Positions 17,695 through 27,784 of a stretch of DNA of 64,000 nucleotides are shown one piece after another. The stretch's first letter is position 1. Each line of letters begins with the position of its first letter. Below the pieces are notes generated by a model, which was given only the letters and a program-made list of their open reading frames with translations, searched no databases and had not been told where the DNA came from. Where the stretch lies: the NCBI RefSeq assembly GCF_001189915.1, contig NZ_LFLS01000031.1, forward strand, positions 1-64,000, in the 5' to 3' direction. The stretch is from Herbaspirillum autotrophicum (GTDB lineage: Bacteria; Pseudomonadota; Gammaproteobacteria; Burkholderiales; Burkholderiaceae_D). The translations under genes were made by a program, and so were the position numbers.

Positions 17695-19498
17695 AGTCTT
17701 CGCTGTTGCCGCCATTCTTATTGGCAGCAGCAGCCGGTTTGGCCGGTTTGTTCTCCACCGCAACCACAGCGGCAGATGCCGGCACGGCCCTGACAGCAAC
17801 ACGCACCGGGACCGGCCGCGACAACGCCGGCTTCAGTGGCGCCGCGCTGACACGTGGCCGGCTCACGACACCATTGCCGCGTTCATCACCGGCCAGCTTG
17901 AATACACTGACCGCTTGCGACAGGCTCTCCGATTGTTCCTGCAAACTTTCCGCAGCGGCGGCAGCCTGCTCCACCAATGCCGCATTCTGTTGCGTTATCT
18001 CATCCATCTGCGTAATGGCCTGATTGACCTGCTCGATGCCGGCGCTCTGCTCCTGGCTGGCGGCAGTTATCTCACCCATGATATCGGCCACGTGCTTGAC
18101 CGACGTCACGATCTCATTCATCGTCGCGCCGGCCTCATCTACCAGCTTGCCGCCGACGTTGACTTTGCCCACCGAGTCACTGATCAGTTGCTTGATTTCC
18201 TTGGCCGCACTGGCCGAACGTTGCGCCAGACTGCGTACCTCGCTGGCCACCACGGCAAACCCGCGCCCTTGCTCTCCGGCACGTGCCGCTTCAACCGCCG
18301 CATTGAGTGCCAGAATATTGGTCTGGAACGCAATGCCATCAATCACACTGATGATGTCGACAATCTTGCCGGAACTCTCCTTGATCGACCCCATGGTCTG
18401 AACCACATTGCCCACCACCTGACCGCCGCGGATTGCCAGTTCCGAAGCCGAATTCACCAGTTGATTGGCCTGACGTGCATTGTCCGCATTTTGGCGGACG
18501 GTCGAGGTCAGCTCTTCCATCGAACTGGCGGTTTCTTCCAGACTGGATGCCTGTGATTCGGTACGACTGGAAAGGTCGGCATTGCCGGTCGCGATTTCGC
18601 GTGAAGCGACATTGATCGTCTCCGAACCGCTGCGCACATTACTCACCACGGTTGCCAGTCCCTGTCCGATACCGTTGATGGCCGCCATCAGGCGACCGAT
18701 CTCGTCATCCCGCTCGACCTTCAGTTCAGCGGTGAGATCGCCGGTCGCGAGTTTCTGCGCCGCTTGCAAACCATGATCAAGCTGCTTTCTGATCAATACA
18801 AACAGGGCATACAAGACTGCCACCGACATCGTCAGCATCAGACCCAACATGACAACACCGACGATATATGCGCGCGCGCCATTGGCCTTGGCTTTTTCCT
18901 GTTCCCCCCCGGTACGGCTATCCATCAGCTTCACAAATTCATCGATCGGTTTGGTGATGGCAGCCGCGCTTTTTTCGTAAACATCGTCATGTACCAGCTT
19001 GCGCGCCATGTCCAGATTCGGCGCATCTTTTTTGGTGAATTTGCCGCTGCCGGGCGTCTCTTCATACTCGCCCTTGACTGCATGCATCGCGACATCTTCG
19101 GTTTTTACCAGCGACGTCGACAATGCCTGCGCCGCACTCAGTTTGCCGAATTCTTCCTTCGTGAAGCCGGCTCGCTTCATCAGTTCTTGCAAGGGCACGG
19201 TACGCCCGTCCGCACGCGGTGCCTTGCCGTTGGCAATATCAATGATTTTCCAATACTGCTTTTCATAACGCGGGTCAGCGGTCACGACATAGCTGCGCAC
19301 GGCACTGGTCAATCCCTGGGAATTCTGTCGCACTTCATTCGCCAGCAAATATGATTCATAGCGGGAATCACTGGCACGCTCGATTTCGGCTTGTGCTGCC
19401 GAGATCATTTGCAATGCAAAGAACATCAATGCCGACAACACCGCCAGCACGATAAAGAAAAACAGAAAGCTGCGTTTCAGCGTGAAGATTTTTTTCAT
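17681..19498 (-). CDS. Methyl-accepting chemotaxis protein
   Basis: A 605-residue chemoreceptor. The start is the ATG that gives [15 protein letters not shown]; the frame stays open 18 codons further upstream. TM1 spans about 11-32, followed by a periplasmic four-helix-type ligand domain to about 190, TM2 at about 195-217, a HAMP domain, and a Tsr-class signalling domain with the conserved hairpin [21 protein letters not shown] linker rich in Ala and Pro ends in DWEEF, which resembles the NWETF pentapeptide that tethers CheR and CheB. The ligand is unknown. The gene is monocistronic and convergent with liuE. Confidence 0.92.
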   Translation of the reverse strand: MKKIFTLKRSFLFFFIVLAVLSALMFFALQMISAAQAEIERASDSRYESYLLANEVRQNSQGLTSAVRSYVVTADPRYEKQYWKIIDIANGKAPRADGRTVPLQELMKRAGFTKEEFGKLSAAQALSTSLVKTEDVAMHAVKGEYEETPGSGKFTKKDAPNLDMARKLVHDDVYEKSAAAITKPIDEFVKLMDSRTGGEQEKAKANGARAYIVGVVMLGLMLTMSVAVLYALFVLIRKQLDHGLQAAQKLATGDLTAELKVERDDEIGRLMAAINGIGQGLATVVSNVRSGSETINVASREIATGNADLSSRTESQASSLEETASSMEELTSTVRQNADNARQANQLVNSASELAIRGGQVVGNVVQTMGSIKESSGKIVDIISVIDGIAFQTNILALNAAVEAARAGEQGRGFAVVASEVRSLAQRSASAAKEIKQLISDSVGKVNVGGKLVDEAGATMNEIVTSVKHVADIMGEITAASQEQSAGIEQVNQAITQMDEITQQNAALVEQAAAAAESLQEQSESLSQAVSVFKLAGDERGNGVVSRPRVSAAPLKPALSRPVPVRVAVRAVPASAAVVAVENKPAKPAAAANKNGGNSEDWEEF

Positions 19499-19751
19499 AT
19501 GGTTCTCTCGGATCGGCAGGCGATGGCAAGTCGCGGGACATGCAAACAACAATGTCGGAAGCCGTCACGAGCGCAGCAAGGAATGCTCATCGCGGATAGC
19601 CGCAACGCATGCGCCGGCAATTGCCCGGTAACAGGCAGCCCCCGGGCACCGCAGATTACGGAATCACGGTGGCACCAGATCATGGGCGCTCAGACGGATC
19701 AATAGCACGCAGACGGCACGCAAGTCTGTGCCGTGCGCTGTTTATTGTTTT

Positions 19752-19907
19752 TTAGAAAAGTGCGCGATTGCGCGGTCGGTATCGCTGCTTGCGCGCGACA
19801 CGCACGCGCCATGGCAGGATTTCGGCGTGATGGCGGACAATCACCACCAGCGCCACAAATGCAGCGAATGCTGCGGCATAGATAACAAGATTGGGAACGA
19901 CGTCCAT
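19752..19907 (-). CDS. Small putative membrane protein
   Basis: A 51-residue frame starting MDVVPNLVIYAAAFAAFV with one clear hydrophobic helix (about 6-24) and a strongly basic C-terminus (RVRVARKQRYRPRNR). An AAGGGGG ribosome binding site lies about eight bases upstream of ATG 19907, which supports translation. No family is recognised. The positive-inside rule places the tail in the cytoplasm. It occupies most of an otherwise empty 660-base gap between the chemoreceptor and nitronate monooxygenase genes. Confidence 0.4.
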   Translation of the reverse strand: MDVVPNLVIYAAAFAAFVALVVIVRHHAEILPWRVRVARKQRYRPRNRALF

Positions 19908-20164
19908 AACACTACCCCCTTCGACGAATAGCATGACAAACATTCAGGGCAAGTCTTCGCACTCTGGCCGGTGCGTCGTATTTCATCTATTTTGTTTCTG
20001 ATGAATTCTGATAAAACATAGCATATATTTTTCTCGGCACAACTTTTCCGGATTGGCTTTGCAGAAAAATAAAATGCGGCGATCAAAAAACAGACACAAA
20101 AAAAGAACGGTCGTAATATTTTGTCCTATAATCGCCAGACCACTAATAACGACGAGACCCTGCC

Positions 20165-21127
20165 ATGCCCTTGCCTGTTGCTCTGGAAAACCTGCGCCTG
20201 CCAGTTATTTGCGCCCCCATGTTCATTGCCAGCGGACCTGCGCTGGTAGCAGCCCAATGCAAAGCCGGACTGGTCGGCGCCTTTCCCGCACTGAACGCGC
20301 GGCCAGCCGAACAACTGGATGTGTGGCTGACGCAACTGCAAACCGAGCTGGCGACTTATCAGGCTGCCAACCCGGGTGCCAAGACAGGACCGATTGCCGT
20401 CAACCAGATCGTCCATCAATCGAATGACCGCCTGGCCCACGACGTTGAAGTCTGCGTCAAGCACCGCGTACCCATCGTCATTTCAAGTCTGCGCGCACCA
20501 CCACCGGAAATGCTGAATGCAATCCACAGCTATGGCGGCATCGTGTTGCATGATGTCATTTCGCTAAGACATGCCAACAAGGCGCTGGAAGCCGGCGTCG
20601 ATGGCCTGATTCTGGTCGCCGCCGGTGCCGGCGGCCATGCCGGCGGCTTGTCGCCGTTCGCGCTGGTGGGTGAAGTGCGCAAGATCTTCAACGGTCCGCT
20701 GGCGCTCTCGGGCGCCATTGCGACGGGCGACGCCATTCTGGCAGCACAAGCCATGGGCGCGGATTTTGCGTATATCGGCTCGCGCTGGCTGGCGACCAAA
20801 GAATCCAACATCGATGATGCTTATCGCCAGGCCATCATCAATTCCAGCGCCGCCGATATCATCTATACCAATCTGTTTACCGGCGTGCACGGCAACTATT
20901 TGCGTCAGTCCATCATCAATGCCGGTCTCGATCCGGATAACCTGCCCGACGCCGACAAGTCCAAGATGAATTTCGGTTCCGGCAGCACCAGCAAAGCCAA
21001 AGCCTGGCGCGACATCTGGGGCGCCGGCCAGGGAGTCGGTCTGATGACCGATGTGCCCACGGTAGCAGAACTGACGATACGGCTCGAAGCAGAATATCTG
21101 GCAGCGCGACGCCGTCTGGCCTTGTAG
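20165..21127 (+). CDS. Nitronate monooxygenase (2-nitropropane dioxygenase family)
   Basis: A 320-residue FMN-dependent TIM-barrel protein. The N-terminus LRLPVICAPMFIASGPALVA, the central VAAGAGGHAGG phosphate-binding loop and the GADFAYIGSRWLATKES segment are typical of the family. It oxidises toxic alkyl nitronates such as propionate-3-nitronate. Some family members instead reduce enoyl groups in lipid synthesis, but the loop pattern here fits nitronate monooxygenase. It stands alone with gaps on both sides. Confidence 0.88.
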   Translation: MPLPVALENLRLPVICAPMFIASGPALVAAQCKAGLVGAFPALNARPAEQLDVWLTQLQTELATYQAANPGAKTGPIAVNQIVHQSNDRLAHDVEVCVKHRVPIVISSLRAPPPEMLNAIHSYGGIVLHDVISLRHANKALEAGVDGLILVAAGAGGHAGGLSPFALVGEVRKIFNGPLALSGAIATGDAILAAQAMGADFAYIGSRWLATKESNIDDAYRQAIINSSAADIIYTNLFTGVHGNYLRQSIINAGLDPDNLPDADKSKMNFGSGSTSKAKAWRDIWGAGQGVGLMTDVPTVAELTIRLEAEYLAARRRLAL

Positions 21128-21218
21128 GACAGGTGGCAGTGGTATGAAATTGTAACGGGCGGCACTTATGCCGCGCCGGCGTGTCGTACAGGTTCTGTGA
21201 CCTACTCACGAGGACCTC

Positions 21219-21473
21219 ATGACCAGCTTTCTCCGTACCCGAAAAGACCGTCATCCGAAAACGGAAGGCAAAGCCCCGCTGCCGCATGAAGCGGATCAGT
21301 CCGGCAATAACAGGAACGGCAGCGTGGAGCGCCCTGAAATCCGTCGCGCCTATCAGGACATCAAGGAAGGTCAGCTTGACACCGATTTGCGTGGCAGCGG
21401 CGGGCTTGATGAAATCAACAAGAAACCGGACCCGTCGTTGCGTAAAACCAGCGATCAGAACCGCCAGCGCTGA
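21219..21473 (+). CDS. Small hydrophilic protein of unknown function
   Basis: An 84-residue, highly charged protein (MTSFLRTRKDRHPKTEG at the start, NKKPDPSLRKTSDQNRQR at the end) with no hydrophobic core, Cys or signal peptide. It is predicted to be largely disordered. An ACGAGGACC ribosome binding site is seven bases upstream of the ATG, which supports it being real. I do not recognise a family. It lies between nitronate monooxygenase and a convergent alpha/beta hydrolase gene. Confidence 0.5.
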   Translation: MTSFLRTRKDRHPKTEGKAPLPHEADQSGNNRNGSVERPEIRRAYQDIKEGQLDTDLRGSGGLDEINKKPDPSLRKTSDQNRQR

Positions 21474-21525
21474 CACTGGCAACGACTTGATTCAGCCACG
21501 GCGTTCAGACATTGCAACGCTCAAT

Positions 21526-22221
21526 TTACAAGGCTGAACCGGCAATCCAGTTGCTGATGATGCGGCTCAGTTCGTGCGGTTTTTCGAGCGGGGTCATGTG
21601 GCCGCATTCCCGCACGATTTCAAAGCTGGCAGTCGGAATGCGCTGTGCCATTTCGGCTGATTCTTCCACCGTCCGCAAGCGATCTGCATCGCTGGCGACG
21701 ATCAGCGTGGGGCAATGGATCTGATGCAGATCGGCATAACTGCCATCACGCAAGGTGGATAGCTGACGCAAAAAAACTTCTTTGCCATTTTCCAGTGCCA
21801 TTGCCTGCAAACGATCCAGCAAGCCACGATCCGTGGCGCGGTCCGGGTGCAGCGAGGAGGCCAGGGCGCGCGAAGTCAGACCTTTGAATGGTGTGCGTTG
21901 CGCCAATGCCAGTTGCGCGGCGGTGGCTGCCGATTCGGCCTCGCTCTGGGGACGCGATGAGGTATTCAGCAAACCGAGACCGAGTACCCGCTGCGGCGCC
22001 TTCAGCGCGATTGCCTGCGCGACAAACCCGCCCATCGAAAAACCGAACAGGATGAATTGCTCCGGTGCATTCTGCAAGACACGGTCGGCCATTGCCGCCA
22101 GTGAACTATCCTGCCCCAGATCGCCAAAATGGACATGACCCAGTGCTGACAGATCGGGCAACATGTCATCCCACAGCGACTGATTCAGCATGAATCCCGG
22201 CAAAAAAACCAAATCCCTCAT
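21526..22221 (-). CDS. Alpha/beta-fold hydrolase
   Basis: A 231-residue alpha/beta hydrolase. FLPGFMLNQSLWDD holds the oxyanion region, GFSMGGFVA is the nucleophile elbow with Ser at about residue 84, VASDADRLR the acid region and ECGHMTPLEKP the catalytic His. The family is close to MenH-like and 3-oxoadipate enol-lactonase-like esterases, but the substrate is unknown. Its ATG overlaps the stop of the diguanylate cyclase by four bases, so the two are translationally coupled. Confidence 0.85.
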   Translation of the reverse strand: MRDLVFLPGFMLNQSLWDDMLPDLSALGHVHFGDLGQDSSLAAMADRVLQNAPEQFILFGFSMGGFVAQAIALKAPQRVLGLGLLNTSSRPQSEAESAATAAQLALAQRTPFKGLTSRALASSLHPDRATDRGLLDRLQAMALENGKEVFLRQLSTLRDGSYADLHQIHCPTLIVASDADRLRTVEESAEMAQRIPTASFEIVRECGHMTPLEKPHELSRIISNWIAGSAL

Positions 22222-23702
22222 GTTGTCATCGTCTCCGTTGTCGGCAAGCGCGGTGAAACCGTCACCCGATTGCGGCCATTGGCCTTTGATTGATACAAGG
22301 CCTGGTCTGCCCGCGAAAAGAACGCCGTATGATTTTCACCCGGCACCAGTTCCGCCACGCCGAGACTGATCGTGATTTTTTGCGACGGCTCAGGCAAACC
22401 AAAGTCGTGTTTCTCCACTGCCCCAAGCAAGGCAGTCGCAATTTCGGTGGCCTTTTCCAGGCTGCAATTCTTGAGCAGCAACAAAAACTCTTCCCCCCCC
22501 CAGCGCACCACCACATCGCTGTCGCGCACGGCGTGTTTGGCCAGTTGCGCCAACTCTTTCAGAACCCGGTCACCGGTCAGATGGCCATAGCCGTCATTGA
22601 TCTGCTTGAAGAAATCGATATCCGCCAGAATTACCGACAATGCGCGCTGCGTGCGCTCGGTATCCCGGATCGATTGCTGAAACACGAATTCGAATGCCTG
22701 GCGATTCAGCAATCCGGTCAGTGAGTCCGTGCCGGCTACCAGTTCCAGCCGTTGTTGATAGCGGTGAATCGCGATCCACGCGATCAGCAAGACCAATGCC
22801 GTGATCACGCTGCTGATCGCCAGATTGATGACCAGGACGCGGGTGATCGGCAACATTTCTTCCGATACATTTTGCTCCACCAGCAAATACCAGCCCAGCT
22901 CCGGCAAGTAACGGGAATTGAGCATGACCGTTTCATCGCCGCGCTGAAACTCAAACTGACCTTCGCCGCGATTGCTGGCAAGCACCCGGATGGCCACCGT
23001 CTCCAATCCCGGCAAATTATGAATATTGCCTTTGAGATGCGCCATGCTGCGGCCACTCAGAACGATCTCGCCATCGGGATTGACGAAATAGATATTGCGA
23101 TGGAAACGCTGCTGGTAACTGTCAATGAGATGCGCCATGGTATCGAGCGTAAGGCCGATACCGGTCGCGGCGAGAAAATTGCCGTGGTAATCCATCACTT
23201 TGTGGTTGATGAAAATCGTCACGGCATCGCTGTTTGCCATATCGACGTCCACATTGATTTCATACGGCTCGGCCATTTTACGTACCCGGAAGTACCAGAT
23301 ATCGCGCGGCTCTTCCGGCCGCACGGATTTCAGGGTGCCATCCGCGTAGTAGTATTTGAAGCTCCGTTCCGACACCAGGAAACTGCTGATCGCACCGTAC
23401 TTGGTTTTGACTTCTTTCAGATAACGCACCAACTGTTCTTCATTGCGTTCACCATCCAGCAACCAGTCACGCACGAAGGTGTCATGCGCCATCGATGAAG
23501 AAATGAAAATCGGTTTCAGCAAATCCTTCTGGATTTCCGAATAGATGTTGTCACCGGTGAGCGGCAACGCTTGTTGGGAAATGCTTTGTCGGATGGCGTT
23601 GCGCGATACGACAAAGCTGGCAATGCTGATGAACAGGAAACCGACAATCAGTACCAGACTGATCCATCCAAGCAGGCGATATTTTTCGAATTTGTTGCGC
23701 AT
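22218..23702 (-). CDS. Membrane diguanylate cyclase with dCache-like sensor
   Basis: A 494-residue protein with TM1 at about 14-34, a periplasmic double-Cache-type sensor (about 35-275), TM2 at about 285-307 and a C-terminal GGDEF domain (about 325-485). The active site is RWGGEEF. The product-inhibition I-site RDSD lies five residues upstream, so both synthesis of cyclic di-GMP and feedback control look intact. The signal sensed by the periplasmic part is unknown, probably a small molecule. A second cyclic di-GMP protein (HD-GYP, 25783) is encoded 2 kb away. Confidence 0.92.
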   Translation of the reverse strand: MRNKFEKYRLLGWISLVLIVGFLFISIASFVVSRNAIRQSISQQALPLTGDNIYSEIQKDLLKPIFISSSMAHDTFVRDWLLDGERNEEQLVRYLKEVKTKYGAISSFLVSERSFKYYYADGTLKSVRPEEPRDIWYFRVRKMAEPYEINVDVDMANSDAVTIFINHKVMDYHGNFLAATGIGLTLDTMAHLIDSYQQRFHRNIYFVNPDGEIVLSGRSMAHLKGNIHNLPGLETVAIRVLASNRGEGQFEFQRGDETVMLNSRYLPELGWYLLVEQNVSEEMLPITRVLVINLAISSVITALVLLIAWIAIHRYQQRLELVAGTDSLTGLLNRQAFEFVFQQSIRDTERTQRALSVILADIDFFKQINDGYGHLTGDRVLKELAQLAKHAVRDSDVVVRWGGEEFLLLLKNCSLEKATEIATALLGAVEKHDFGLPEPSQKITISLGVAELVPGENHTAFFSRADQALYQSKANGRNRVTVSPRLPTTETMTT

Positions 23703-23746
23703 AAACCCTTTGATGTCGAGCGGTACAACGCCGCCGTTTCAGCAGC

Positions 23747-24475
23747 TTATTCTGGCAGCGCCTGCTCGACCACCAGATCCAGCGTCCATTTGATCGAACT
23801 GGCATCAGCCGGAGGATTGGCGACTTGTTCTTCCAGGATCCGCAACCGATACGCGGTTCCCGGCTTGAAATCAAAACCGTGAATATTGTCGTACCACAGC
23901 TGCCACGGATCTTCCTTGCGTTCACGAATCTGCAAGCAGGTGGTCTGCATGACACCGGCCGTGCAAGGGACTTTCTGCGGCGCGACGTAAATGAACTTTA
24001 CCTTCGCTTGCGGGCTGACTTTTTCGCGAGCATGGAACATGAGCACCTCGCCGTCGGCGGTATTGACCTCCATGGTGTTGCCGCTGATGCGGTAGGAGGT
24101 GATCGCTTCCAGTTTTTCCAGGAATGCCGATTCAAACTGCATCGCCGGTTCCATGCAAGCCATGCGCGTCGACGCTGCCCGGCCGATGGTCAGCTTGCCG
24201 CCATCGCGCAAGGCATAGGAAGCAGTAAACCGGTTACACCAGGAGCGACCGCTGACGCGGGATTCGCCGCCTTCATTTTGAAAGTTGAGGATAACCGGTT
24301 CGCCATTATCGCCATGGGGAATCACGTGACCCGGCCAGCGAACCAGTTCCCAGCGCGACGCCGTCAACGCTGTCTGCGATTGGTCAGGACCGCTGGCACC
24401 GCCGCCGGTATCGGCGCACGCACTCAAGGTCGCCAACATGATGACGGCAAACAAGGTTTTCATTATGGGGTTCAT
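23747..24475 (-). CDS. META/DUF4377-domain lipoprotein
   Basis: A 242-residue exported protein (238 if translation begins at the second ATG, 24463). The signal peptide ends in the lipobox TLSAC, so the mature protein is lipid-anchored at Cys. Residues about 40-130 resemble a META/HslJ domain (SRWELVRWPG, SGRSWCNRFTASY), and about 150-240 a DUF4377 domain (KFIYVAPQKVPCTAGVMQTTCLQIRE, shown here only in part as a pattern of paired Cys). HslJ relatives are linked to heat shock and antibiotic tolerance, but the role here is not known. It lies just upstream of the diguanylate cyclase in the same direction. Confidence 0.7.
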   Translation of the reverse strand: MNPIMKTLFAVIMLATLSACADTGGGASGPDQSQTALTASRWELVRWPGHVIPHGDNGEPVILNFQNEGGESRVSGRSWCNRFTASYALRDGGKLTIGRAASTRMACMEPAMQFESAFLEKLEAITSYRISGNTMEVNTADGEVLMFHAREKVSPQAKVKFIYVAPQKVPCTAGVMQTTCLQIRERKEDPWQLWYDNIHGFDFKPGTAYRLRILEEQVANPPADASSIKWTLDLVVEQALPE

Positions 24476-24569
24476 GAGCAGTCACTCCTCTGTCGTATGA
24501 AACAATGCGAACAGCGGATTTTACCGCGTGAACATGCGCCCGGTGTTTGCAAAACGACAATGCGCAGCA

Positions 24570-25724
24570 CTATTCCAGCCATTTGGCGCGACTGGCAGCA
24601 ACCGCTACCGCGCAACACAACACCCCGACGAATGCCAGTGCCGCCTGCAAACCCCAGCCATGTGCCAGAAAACCAACTGCCGGCGGCCCGATCAGACCGC
24701 CGCTGTAACCCAGCGTGGCAACCCCGGCCAACGCGGTCGAGCCGTGCCGGCCGGCGGCGCTGAACACGAATGGAAATACCATCGCCACGCCGGCGCCGGC
24801 AATTGCAAATCCCAGAATCGCCACCGGAATCTGGCTCGCCGAAACGGCAAGGAAGATACCGCCGGCCGCCATCAGTGAACCATAGCCGACGACCTTGCGC
24901 GCGCCATGACGCTCTTTGAGGCGATCACCGACCAGACGCGCAATCAGCATCATGCCGGCAAATCCTGCATACGCCAGCGGCGCCCCGCCATTCCCGGCGT
25001 GCATATGGTCACGCATATACAGTCCGCTCCAGTCGGCCACCGAACCCTCGACAATCGCGCCGCAAAATCCGATGATGCCCAGCGCCACCAGATGGCCGTG
25101 CGGGATGGCAAAGATCTTGTGCGCCGGATCGCGTAGCGGGCGGTCATTCGGCAATGCCGAGTAACCCATGCGCAAGGGCATTGCAAACAGCAGGCTGAGG
25201 AATAGGAAATGCCATAGCGGCGCTATATCGAGCGCGGCAATGGCGCTGCCGAGCAACGCACCGCAAAAGGTGCCGACGCAAAACCAGGCATGCAACATGG
25301 ACATGATGGAACGGCCGGCTTTTTTCTCTGCCTCTGCGCCCAAGGCATTGATGGCGACATCGAAGCAGCTGGATGCCGCGCCATAAAACAGGCTGACCAC
25401 CATCAACAGCGGCAGATTCGGCGCCAGCGCGATGGCCGGCAATGACAACAGCAACACGATGCCGCCATACCAGGCGCTGCGGCGCGGGCCGTAATGCGCA
25501 TTGAGCCAGGCAGCGAGCGGAAACGAAGCCACCGCCCCCAAGCCGCCACATAGCAATGCCAGACTCAGGCTGGCAGCGTCGAGTTGCAGCGCATCGCGAA
25601 TCGATGGAATGCGCGAAGCCCAGCTGGCATAGACGATGCCCAGCAACAGAAATAAGGCCGGAATGGCAACTTTTCGCCAACGAAGACGCAAAGATGATGC
25701 AGATACAGACAGTTCGGTTGTCAT
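24570..25724 (-). CDS. MFS transporter (YbjJ-like)
   Basis: A 384-residue, twelve-helix major facilitator protein. The loop-2 motif appears as LNAHYGPRRSAW and the second half has the matching RLVGDRLKERHGARK segment. The sequence resembles the YbjJ/fucose-permease-like branch, whose substrates are poorly defined. It is transcribed toward the lipoprotein gene and divergently from the HD-GYP gene. Confidence 0.85.
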   Translation of the reverse strand: MTTELSVSASSLRLRWRKVAIPALFLLLGIVYASWASRIPSIRDALQLDAASLSLALLCGGLGAVASFPLAAWLNAHYGPRRSAWYGGIVLLLSLPAIALAPNLPLLMVVSLFYGAASSCFDVAINALGAEAEKKAGRSIMSMLHAWFCVGTFCGALLGSAIAALDIAPLWHFLFLSLLFAMPLRMGYSALPNDRPLRDPAHKIFAIPHGHLVALGIIGFCGAIVEGSVADWSGLYMRDHMHAGNGGAPLAYAGFAGMMLIARLVGDRLKERHGARKVVGYGSLMAAGGIFLAVSASQIPVAILGFAIAGAGVAMVFPFVFSAAGRHGSTALAGVATLGYSGGLIGPPAVGFLAHGWGLQAALAFVGVLCCAVAVAASRAKWLE

Positions 25725-25782
25725 TAAGTCGATTGAAAGTTAAAATTCCGGTTGGCAATACTATCCTGCAATCAACAAATTG

Positions 25783-26403
25783 ATGGCAGGCAACGCCACT
25801 CTGACAACATCAACTGCGAGACCGCCGCAGTCATTTTCCCGCATGCAAAACTCTGACATAGAACGACAAGCCCTTTCCGCGCTGGTCGCGATGCAACACT
25901 TGACCGACAATTACACGCCACTGCATGAAGACCGGGTGGCGCAACTGGCGGTGCGCATTGCACAGCAAATGAACCTGGCGTCGGCTCGGATCGAAGCAAT
26001 CAGCATGGCCGCCGCGGTACACGATATTGGCAAGGTCGATATCCCGCTCAAGATTCTGAACAAGCCGGGCCGCCTGACTGCGGCTGAGTTCGATCTGATC
26101 AAAACCCATGTGCAGGTCAGCTACGACGTTCTGAAACTCATCAACTTTTCATTGCCGGTGCCGGAAATTGTCTGGGGCCATCATGAATACATGGATGGTT
26201 CAGGCTATCCGCGCGGTATCAGCGGCGACCAGATTTTACTGGAATCGCGCATCCTGACGGTAGCCGATATCGTCGAATCCATGTCGGAAGACCGTCCCTA
26301 TCGCAAAAGCCTGGGCATGGACCTGGCAGTACAGGAGATCAAACGACTGAGCGGCAATCGTCTTGATCCCGACGTGGTCGAAGCCTGCCTGCAAGTAGTC
26401 TGA
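25783..26403 (+). CDS. Stand-alone HD-GYP domain protein (probable cyclic di-GMP phosphodiesterase)
   Basis: A 206-residue protein that is nearly all HD-GYP domain. It contains HDIGKVDIPLKILNKPG, the HHEYMDGSGYPRG motif that gives the domain its name, and the later VADIVESMSEDRPYR segment. All metal ligands I can check are present, so it should hydrolyse cyclic di-GMP. There is no receiver or other sensor domain. ATG 25783 is used; another ATG at 25843 gives a shorter form that still contains the whole domain. It may balance the diguanylate cyclase encoded nearby on the other strand. Confidence 0.88.
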   Translation: MAGNATLTTSTARPPQSFSRMQNSDIERQALSALVAMQHLTDNYTPLHEDRVAQLAVRIAQQMNLASARIEAISMAAAVHDIGKVDIPLKILNKPGRLTAAEFDLIKTHVQVSYDVLKLINFSLPVPEIVWGHHEYMDGSGYPRGISGDQILLESRILTVADIVESMSEDRPYRKSLGMDLAVQEIKRLSGNRLDPDVVEACLQVV

Positions 26404-26463
26404 GCCACCACCGCCGGCATGATCCGGCGCGCACAATCCCGCAATCCTTTACACTCTTGCCAT

Positions 26464-26524
26464 CATCCGGACGCAATCGCTGCTGACCGGATGGCAAACA
26501 ACGCCTCCGACATGCACGGAGGCG
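26464..26524 (+). other. Two tandem hairpins upstream of an MFS gene
   Basis: CATCCGG (26464-26470) pairs with CCGGATG (26487-26493), and CGCCTCCG (26502-26509) pairs with CGGAGGCG (26517-26524) around a seven-base loop. Both stems are perfect. They lie 60 bases after the HD-GYP stop and 30 bases before the next start. The second could end transcription of the HD-GYP gene, but only AATAAAAC follows it. Confidence 0.4.
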
Positions 26525-26554
26525 AATAAAACAAGAGACCAACGATTGCCACGC

Positions 26555-27784
26555 ATGCTTGACCCGACCTCCCGCACCGACCACGATTTCATTACCCGCC
26601 ATCCTTTGCTAGCCGCGCTCGCGCTGTCGCTCGGGACTGCCATCGCACTGGGCATTGCCCGCTTTTCCTATGCGCTGCTGCTGTCGCCGATGCGGGAAGA
26701 TCTCAACTGGCCTTATCTGATTGCCGGTGGCATGAATACCGGCAATGCGCTCGGTTATCTGATCGGCGCCCTGATCACGCCGATGCTGAACCGGCACTGG
26801 GGTCTGCATCGGACACTGACCGGTGGCGCCATCGGTACCGCCATCTGCATTGTGCTGTCCGGCCTGTTTCTGGATACCGCCACATTACTCGTGCTGCGCA
26901 TCCTGACCGGCGTCGTCAGCGCCTTCATCTTCATCTCCGGCGGCATTCTGGTGACGCAACTGGCGACCCTGCATCCGCAACGTGCCGGCTTTCTGATCGG
27001 CATGTACTACGGCGGCACCGGTTTCGGCATTGTCGCGGCCTCGTTGCTAGTACCGTTTGCCATCAACACGGCCGGCACGCTTGGCGTTGCCCACGGCTGG
27101 CAATGGGCGTGGCTGCTGATGGGCGCACTGAGTCTGGTTGCCACCCTCTTCATGGCACTGGCAGCGCGGCGCATCCCGGCGCCGGCACTGCGCAATCAAC
27201 ATGCGGCCCGCTTCCGTCTGCGCAAGATCGGCATCGGCCTGACGGCTTACTTCATGTTCGGCCTCGGCTATATCGGTTACATGACTTTCGTGATCGCCCT
27301 GCTCAAGGAACAAGGCATGCCGGCCACCACCATTACCCTGTTCTATACGCTGCTGGGATTGGCGGTATTGAGCTCATCGCGCTTGTGGGCAGGCATGCTG
27401 GATAAATTCAAGGGCGGCGAATCGCTGGCCATTTTCAATATCTTGCTCAGCATCGCCACTCTCTTGCCGGCACTGACTGCTTCGGTGCCGGCAGTATTCC
27501 TGTCGGGCTTGCTGTTCGGCGGCGTATTTCTGTCGGCGGTGGCATCCACCACTGCACTGGTCCGGCACAATCTGCCGCTGGCCAGCTGGTCGGTGGGCAT
27601 CAGCGCGTTCACCATCGTGTTCGCGGCCGGTCAGATTGTCGGTCCGACTATCGTCGGCTGGATCGCCGACCGCGCCGGCGGTTTGCAGCAGGGCCTGATA
27701 TTTTCGGCGCTGGCGCTGCTGCTCGGCGCGGTGCTGGCATGGCGCCAGCGACCGCTTACTGCAGATGCGTCGTCAGCGAATTGA
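26555..27784 (+). CDS. YbfB/YjiJ-family MFS transporter
   Basis: A 409-residue, twelve-helix transporter. The N-terminus carries the YbfB/YjiJ pattern [16 protein letters not shown] and [15 protein letters not shown] 26555 is preferred to TTG 26546. Substrates of this family are unknown. The 3' end overlaps hisC on the other strand by 29 bases, so there is no room for a separate terminator between them. Confidence 0.85.
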   Translation: MLDPTSRTDHDFITRHPLLAALALSLGTAIALGIARFSYALLLSPMREDLNWPYLIAGGMNTGNALGYLIGALITPMLNRHWGLHRTLTGGAIGTAICIVLSGLFLDTATLLVLRILTGVVSAFIFISGGILVTQLATLHPQRAGFLIGMYYGGTGFGIVAASLLVPFAINTAGTLGVAHGWQWAWLLMGALSLVATLFMALAARRIPAPALRNQHAARFRLRKIGIGLTAYFMFGLGYIGYMTFVIALLKEQGMPATTITLFYTLLGLAVLSSSRLWAGMLDKFKGGESLAIFNILLSIATLLPALTASVPAVFLSGLLFGGVFLSAVASTTALVRHNLPLASWSVGISAFTIVFAAGQIVGPTIVGWIADRAGGLQQGLIFSALALLLGAVLAWRQRPLTADASSAN

